Source of the DNA: Glandiceps talaboti
Lineage: Eukaryota; Hemichordata; Enteropneusta; Spengelidae
Reading direction: 5' to 3'
DNA length: 64,000 bases
Assembly: GCF_964340395.1 (NCBI RefSeq)
Contig: NC_135568.1
Span: forward strand, 11,347,776-11,411,775
The notes below the pieces were generated by a model. The model worked only from the letters and a program-made list of their open reading frames with translations, searched no databases and had not been told where the DNA came from. Each line of letters starts with the position of its first letter. Position 1 is the stretch's first letter. The translations under genes were made by a program, and so were the position numbers. Of this stretch, positions 59,776-64,000 are shown piece by piece.

Positions 59776-60409
59776 TTAAAGTGGCCATATGGATGAGGAT
59801 TGGGTATTTATTTTGAATTTTTAATGTATAAAATAATTTTGTCATGACTTTCTACTTGAAAATCTAGACTCACAAATTGTTCCATACCAATATAATGTAC
59901 TTTATCATACAATGATGAGTTTAATACGATTGCTTACAAACTCACGGAGTGCAGAACGGATTTTGACGGCAAATTCATGTTATTTGATTCACCTAAATTT
60001 AGTCACAGTGGCTATTAAAATGAATGATTTGTCGCAGTGTATAGAACTTTAGTCACTCATTTAGCCAATGATTACAATAGCGCCGCCACCGACGGCTATA
60101 TCGCTGAGAATTGGGTAATACATTTATTTTGAATTTTGCATTGATAGAACAAGTTTACAATGTTTTTCTACTTGAAAAAAAATGTAAAACAACATATACC
60201 AATTATGTATTCATAACTCAATACACTGCAAAAAGATATAACAAGTTTAAAATGTTTGTTATTGTACGTACAATAACAAACATTTTACACTTGCATTGTT
60301 TTACTGTTTTAATATCTTGCAATTTATTCAGTTAGAAAAAACATAGTACAGTTGATTATCAGTTAAAAATCCAAAATAAATACCCAATTCGTATCCATAT
60401 GTCCTTTAA
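59776..60409. mobile_element. 634-bp TTAA-flanked MITE with about 48-bp TIRs and an internal palindrome
   Basis: The left end TTAAAGTGGCCATATGGA and the inverted right end TTAAAGGACATATGGATA are followed on both sides by ATTGGGTATTTATTTTG and GATTTTTAA-like sequence. Both ends carry TTAA. Inside, a partial third copy of the terminus starts near 60094 (GGCTATATCGCTGAG), and a perfect 38-bp palindrome centred on GTAC lies at 60249-60286. The element looks like a foldback that inserted into, or duplicated within, a relative. A piggyBac-type origin is inferred. The plus frame 60111-60335 lies in it and is not a gene. Confidence 0.82.
60249..60286. repeat. Perfect 38-bp palindrome
   Basis: AAAATGTTTGTTATTGTAC is followed directly by its exact reverse complement. 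Weaker pairing continues outward through CAAGTTT/TACACTTG. It is the centre of the surrounding foldback element. Confidence 0.97.
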
Positions 60410-60752
60410 GGTATCAAACTTCAAAACCATAATTTTTCACTTTATATTTAGGTCGACATTTTGTCGTCATATTCGAGCCTGCACACTTAAGCTTACAAAT
60501 CGGTCAAAGTTATTTGGGGAGATTTCTCTTCGGTTTCGGACTTCAGATTGGATTCAGGACGCGTTTTGCAGTTAACAAGGATATCGACCCAGTCATAGTT
60601 CTTGTTTCAATTTGTCTGCGTAAAATCAACTCTATGTCAAGTCATGCATACAAATATGCTACTTAGACTGAAACTTAATATATTGACATTCTCGCCACTG
60701 TCATTTTTTTCCTCCCTCGCGAACGTTCTGTAACTTTTGCCGTAAAGAGGTC

Positions 60753-60965
60753 ATGTGGTTTCACCACATCATCTTCCAAGTTCTACAGCTACCGCAAATA
60801 GGTCATTCATGTATAACATCAACCATGATGATGATATGGGTATTCTCATGTTGTGTGTTTTTATACCTTATCACGTATCACATTTTGACGACGATATTAT
60901 TGTCTTGTTTTATACAAATGGTCAAATATAACAATAGACTTAAGTGCACACACAAGGAATCCTGA
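60753..60965 (+). CDS. Small ORF with one membrane-like segment, plus strand
   Basis: An ATG-initiated frame of 70 codons. A hydrophobic block (about residues 26-55, MMMIWVFSCCVFLYLITYH onward) is followed by a basic tail (KYNNRLKCTHK). It could encode a small membrane protein. There is no splice or promoter evidence beyond a CpG-richer patch just upstream (60715-60745). Confidence 0.22.
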   Translation: MWFHHIIFQVLQLPQIGHSCITSTMMMIWVFSCCVFLYLITYHILTTILLSCFIQMVKYNNRLKCTHKES

Positions 60966-61106
60966 CCAGCCTCTAGAGACATATAAGATTTTGGGTATAG
61001 TGGTATTGAACATGTATATTGAACAACTTGAAACTACCGCGGAATTATTTACCATTTTAAATTCTCATGAGACTGCCATTTAAGGAAATGTATGATTTTA
61101 TCTCAG

Positions 61107-61249
61107 CTTCTAAAGCCACGAACAAAGTTCCTAAGAGAAAACCAACAGCATATTCACACATTATAGTAAAACTAGAGTACTATAAAACCCGATATCAAGA
61201 ACTTTTTATTGCCATGCACAAACTGTGTGTGCAACAGAAACGTGTGTGA
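61107..61249 (+). CDS. Candidate terminal exon, plus strand, basic peptide
   Basis: The acceptor TATGATTTTATCTCAG is followed by two bases and 46 codons to TGA. The sequence is lysine/tyrosine-rich and helical-looking (KATNKVPKRKPTAYSH, then VKLEYYKTRYQELFIAMHKL). The frame is also open upstream to an ATG at 61067, giving a possible 60-residue single-exon product. No family was recognised. Confidence 0.35.
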
Positions 61250-61493
61250 TCGTGACCATGAAATATTTTAAAAGTCTAGTTACATGCTCTTGACTTCGTC
61301 ATCAATATAAAACTGGGCAATATGTCACGCGAAGAACGTCTCCACGGATAGGCTAAGTTGAGATGACTTAAAAATACGCACAAGTGTGGCATAGTTTTGT
61401 GATATTACTGCTGTGGTAAATCGTGTTTATGGTCGATAATTGAGCCGTCATTTCTCTAGGGAAGTGATTTGTATTGTACAGCTGATTGTGAGC

Positions 61494-61577
61494 TTAAAGG
61501 GGTGTATTGAATCTATCAGTCCAGTTCAGTAAGTGTGTTTTCCGGTAGGGAACAAATGGCACATACTCTTTAATACA
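61494..61577. repeat. Possible minimal TTAA element
   Basis: TTAAAGGGGTGTATTG and TGGCACATACTCTTTAA bracket about 80 bp, with TTAA at both ends and loosely inverted termini. This is much weaker than the other TTAA elements. Confidence 0.25.
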
Positions 61578-61655
61578 GGGCAAAATGTCAACGTAGGTCA
61601 AAAGGGTTAATCTCAGTGACGGAATCCATGAAGTGTTCCAGTTGACAAATACTAG

Positions 61656-61658
<3 letters not shown>

Positions 61659-61738
<80 letters not shown>

Positions 61739-61756
61739 GTGTGTGTGTGTGTGTGT

Positions 61757-61788
<32 letters not shown>
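61659..61788. repeat. (GT)n microsatellite, about 130 bp
   Basis: GT units with two small interruptions. The Thr-His minus frame at 61588-61839 is an artefact. Confidence 0.98.
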
Positions 61789-61789
61789 A

Positions 61790-62700
61790 TTTATTCGACT
61801 TAATGATTGCATGAAGCACAACGCGACTGACAGTAACATAGTTTTAAGTTTATGGGGGGGGGGACTTTTTGTTCTCTAGACTGTAAGATGACTATTAATA
61901 TCAACATCTAAGAGAGAATAACATGAGGTACATTGTGCAAGGGACGATGCTTACAATATTTTTTCGTCATTTCGACAAGGATATAACATGATACCTGGGT
62001 CATTCCTGCATGTTAAATATCTGATTCAATTTTAAACCCGTACAAGTTGCAACTGGGACATTTTTTTTATCAACTAACCAAAGATATATTCACTAAAACC
62101 TGGTCAATTATTAAATGACATTGTATATTTAAGTAGGAGTAATATTATTCATAGGTAGTGTAGAGGCATGTTAAAATCTTGAGTGAAAACTTGGTTTTGA
62201 ATATATGTCATCATGTTGAAACTGTATAAGTTGTATTCTATCAGAAAACCACAATATATTTACTGAAAAATGTTAAAATACCAATAAGTAGACATTGTAT
62301 ATGTTAATCAGTGGTTTATATTATCCATAAGTAGTACAGAAACAGATTGAAATCGTTATCGCCGTTGAGGGCGCTGATTTTTGGGTGCGGACCCAAAATC
62401 AATTTGCTTTGATTTATCGTGTATAAAGCTACACAACGTATGTTTACCCACAGGTGTTGCAATAATATTCACGGTGAAAAATATCATGAGTAAGTTATTG
62501 CATCTCACAAAACATGTACAAAAAAAATTCCAGGAGCAGCTAGTGACGCATTAAGGAAGGCCAATAATTTGAAAATTGACAATACACATCCAGAAGTAAG
62601 ACAGGAGATAACCTTCAACCCCTAAACAAATTAGCCTATATACATGCCTGACTCCAGCGCATAAAACATGAACTGTGTTGTTTATGGGAGAAGTTCAAGT
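61790..62700. other. Non-coding stretch
   Basis: AT-rich DNA with a weak internal similarity: TCAxTTTTAAACCCGTACAAGTTGCAACT (near 62030) resembles TTGAAACTGTATAAGTTGTATTCT (near 62215), and phrases such as AAAACCACAATATATTxACT and GTAGTGTAGAGGCATGTTAAAATC recur. This suggests a diverged tandem duplication of about 180-190 bp. Confidence 0.35.
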
Positions 62701-62706
62701 ATTGGC

Positions 62707-62885
62707 ACGCACTACGTCATCACCTTAAGCGTTCTTCCTCATCATCGCTGAGACGTACTACATTTGCAACTACTTCTGATTTGCAACGTACTACGTATAC
62801 GTCATCACTTCAAGCGTTCTTCCTCATCACCTGATGAGACGTACTACATCATGATTTACAACGTACTACGTCATCGGCGGTATCT
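62707..62885. repeat. About 76-bp tandem repeat, two and a third copies
   Basis: Units start near 62709, 62786 and 62862 with CGxACTACGT..ACGTCATC, followed by AAGCGTTCTTCCTCATCA and GAGACGTACTACAT. ACGTCATC and CGTACTACGT recur in each unit. CpG is dense, unlike the surroundings. Confidence 0.85.
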
Positions 62886-62889
62886 GGCA

Positions 62890-63740
62890 GGTTTTGAACT
62901 ATATAAGTTGATGTTTAGACGCTAAAAATAATCTTATCGAAGCTTGGATCACACAGGATCACTTAAATCCCACATCAAGTGCAATTTAGGGGTCGCTGAT
63001 ATCTCCCCTGTGACAATCTCCAAGCAAGGATTTATTGCTGAGGGTGGAAGGGTGATGTCTCGTCCAGGTGGAACGAGTAGATACTTTAGATAGTTAAATC
63101 CATTGCAATAATACTACCTACTTGGTACAGATAAGTAAGAAATGGTAGCAATGACTATGTTGTCATGGTAACGAAATCATATCGCTGACTTATCTGAAAT
63201 CCCACGAGATACGATCATACCCGTACGAGACTAATGGTGGTCGCTAAATAACCAAACATTCTGTTATGAAGAGCTTAAATGTACATAAAGTCAGACAAAT
63301 TCCACAAACATACTGCAGTGTAGTTTTTATATGATTTTATACAGACAATGGGTTAAGCTTCCTGATATTTAATGACGTCTTTATCATGATGATGAATGAT
63401 CATACAATATTACTAATTCTCTGGTTTTTGCTTCTTGGGTTTGATGGATTATTTGTAGGAAAATAAAAAAATTGGACAAATAATCGCTGTGGTGGTGGTG
63501 GTGTCTCGTTAGAGTTTAAAAATTACACAATCACATATTTATAGTTCATCAGTCTGAGAGAAACTCTACAAGACTTCAAAGTTTTCTCAGGTATTTCTTA
63601 TTCGTGTTGAAAGCCATAATTGATGTCACACATCACTATCAAATCATGGAGGTACAATCTCCCCTTATACCTCCATGGTCACATGTAACCGAAGCAGCTT
63701 GTAGCTACTAGTAAAAGTCATAACTGTCAATAGTCGAAAT
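62890..63740. other. Non-coding stretch with a short hairpin
   Basis: CATGGAGGTA (63645-63654) and TACCTCCATG (63668-63677) form a 10-bp hairpin. A (GTG)n tract lies near 63490-63503. No supported exon. Confidence 0.45.
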
Positions 63741-63742
63741 AA

Positions 63743-63964
63743 TTGATAATGAGAAATGACGTAATTTTTAGGGTAAGAATGTATCATGTAATCCTCTCTA
63801 CGTTGTCTGAAGATGACAGCTATGCTATCTATAACCGCGTTCGATTATTCTCTCTCGCACGCAGCGTCCAGGTTTCATGGAATACGACACACTTGGGTCG
63901 TATGAAAACTACACTGTGTGCACTTAGTACTGTAGTAAATCACATCACAGAGCAAATAACTTGA
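63743..63964 (+). CDS. ORF near window end, plus strand, function unknown
   Basis: A 73-codon frame with mixed composition (ILSTLSEDDSYAIYNRVRLF, then SVQVSWNTTHLGRM) ends in TGA at 63964. It has raised CpG and one N-glycosylation sequon. A possible acceptor (CTCTACGTTGTCTGAAG) lies inside near 63811. It may be an exon of a gene continuing beyond or before the window. Confidence 0.27.
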   Translation: MIMRNDVIFRVRMYHVILSTLSEDDSYAIYNRVRLFSLARSVQVSWNTTHLGRMKTTLCALSTVVNHITEQIT

Positions 63965-64000
63965 GGCACATACCCAAAATGTAGTAATACATCATGATTC

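Noticed and set aside
61588-61839. Thr-His minus ORF
   Set aside because: Translation of the (GT)n microsatellite.

Overview
This window looks like animal (metazoan) nuclear DNA, probably from a marine invertebrate, although the species cannot be fixed from the sequence. It is AT-rich and has no operon-like gene packing. It contains many long microsatellites, degenerate tandem repeats and short inverted-repeat elements. The palindrome TACATGTA and its relatives are frequent. Nothing bacterial or viral is visible, and I found no long open reading frame, no recognisable transposase or reverse transcriptase, no rRNA and no complete tRNA. Most long translations arise from simple repeats (Tyr-Ile, Ser-Ile-Tyr-Leu, Cys-Leu-Ser-Val, Thr-His) and are not genes.

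Coding content is sparse and split by introns. I list exon-like segments where an open frame meets a good splice acceptor and/or donor. The best are a minus-strand exon at 54789-55049, a minus-strand terminal exon at 11269-11435, a minus-strand signal-peptide exon at 19065-19237, a CpG-rich minus-strand exon at 18268-18351 and a plus-strand internal exon at 27924-28008. None could be assigned to a named family, so no gene symbols are given. In this DNA several frames of one stretch often look protein-like, so exon confidences are kept moderate.

Layout. 1-18 kb: repeat-rich, intron-like DNA with degenerate tandem duplications, a Harbinger-like MITE (7506-7937), a 350-bp foldback (10247-10596) and minus-strand exon candidates. 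18.2-21.1 kb: CpG-richer DNA with exon candidates and a CRE next to a consensus donor, probably promoter territory. 21-35 kb: mostly unremarkable, with a few exon candidates and full CRE sites. 35-42 kb: CAGA/TA compound satellite, several MITEs, a 25-bp minisatellite carrying TGACGTAA in every unit, and E2F-like palindromes. 42-54 kb: microsatellites. 54.7-56.3 kb: the best exon and a neighbouring ORF. 58-64 kb: TA and GT arrays, a 634-bp TTAA-flanked MITE and a few plus-strand ORFs.

The most interesting content is non-coding: a TTAA-flanked MITE family in at least four places, several long foldbacks, unusual enrichment of TTTCCCGCC (E2F-type) sites, and the TGACGTAA minisatellite.
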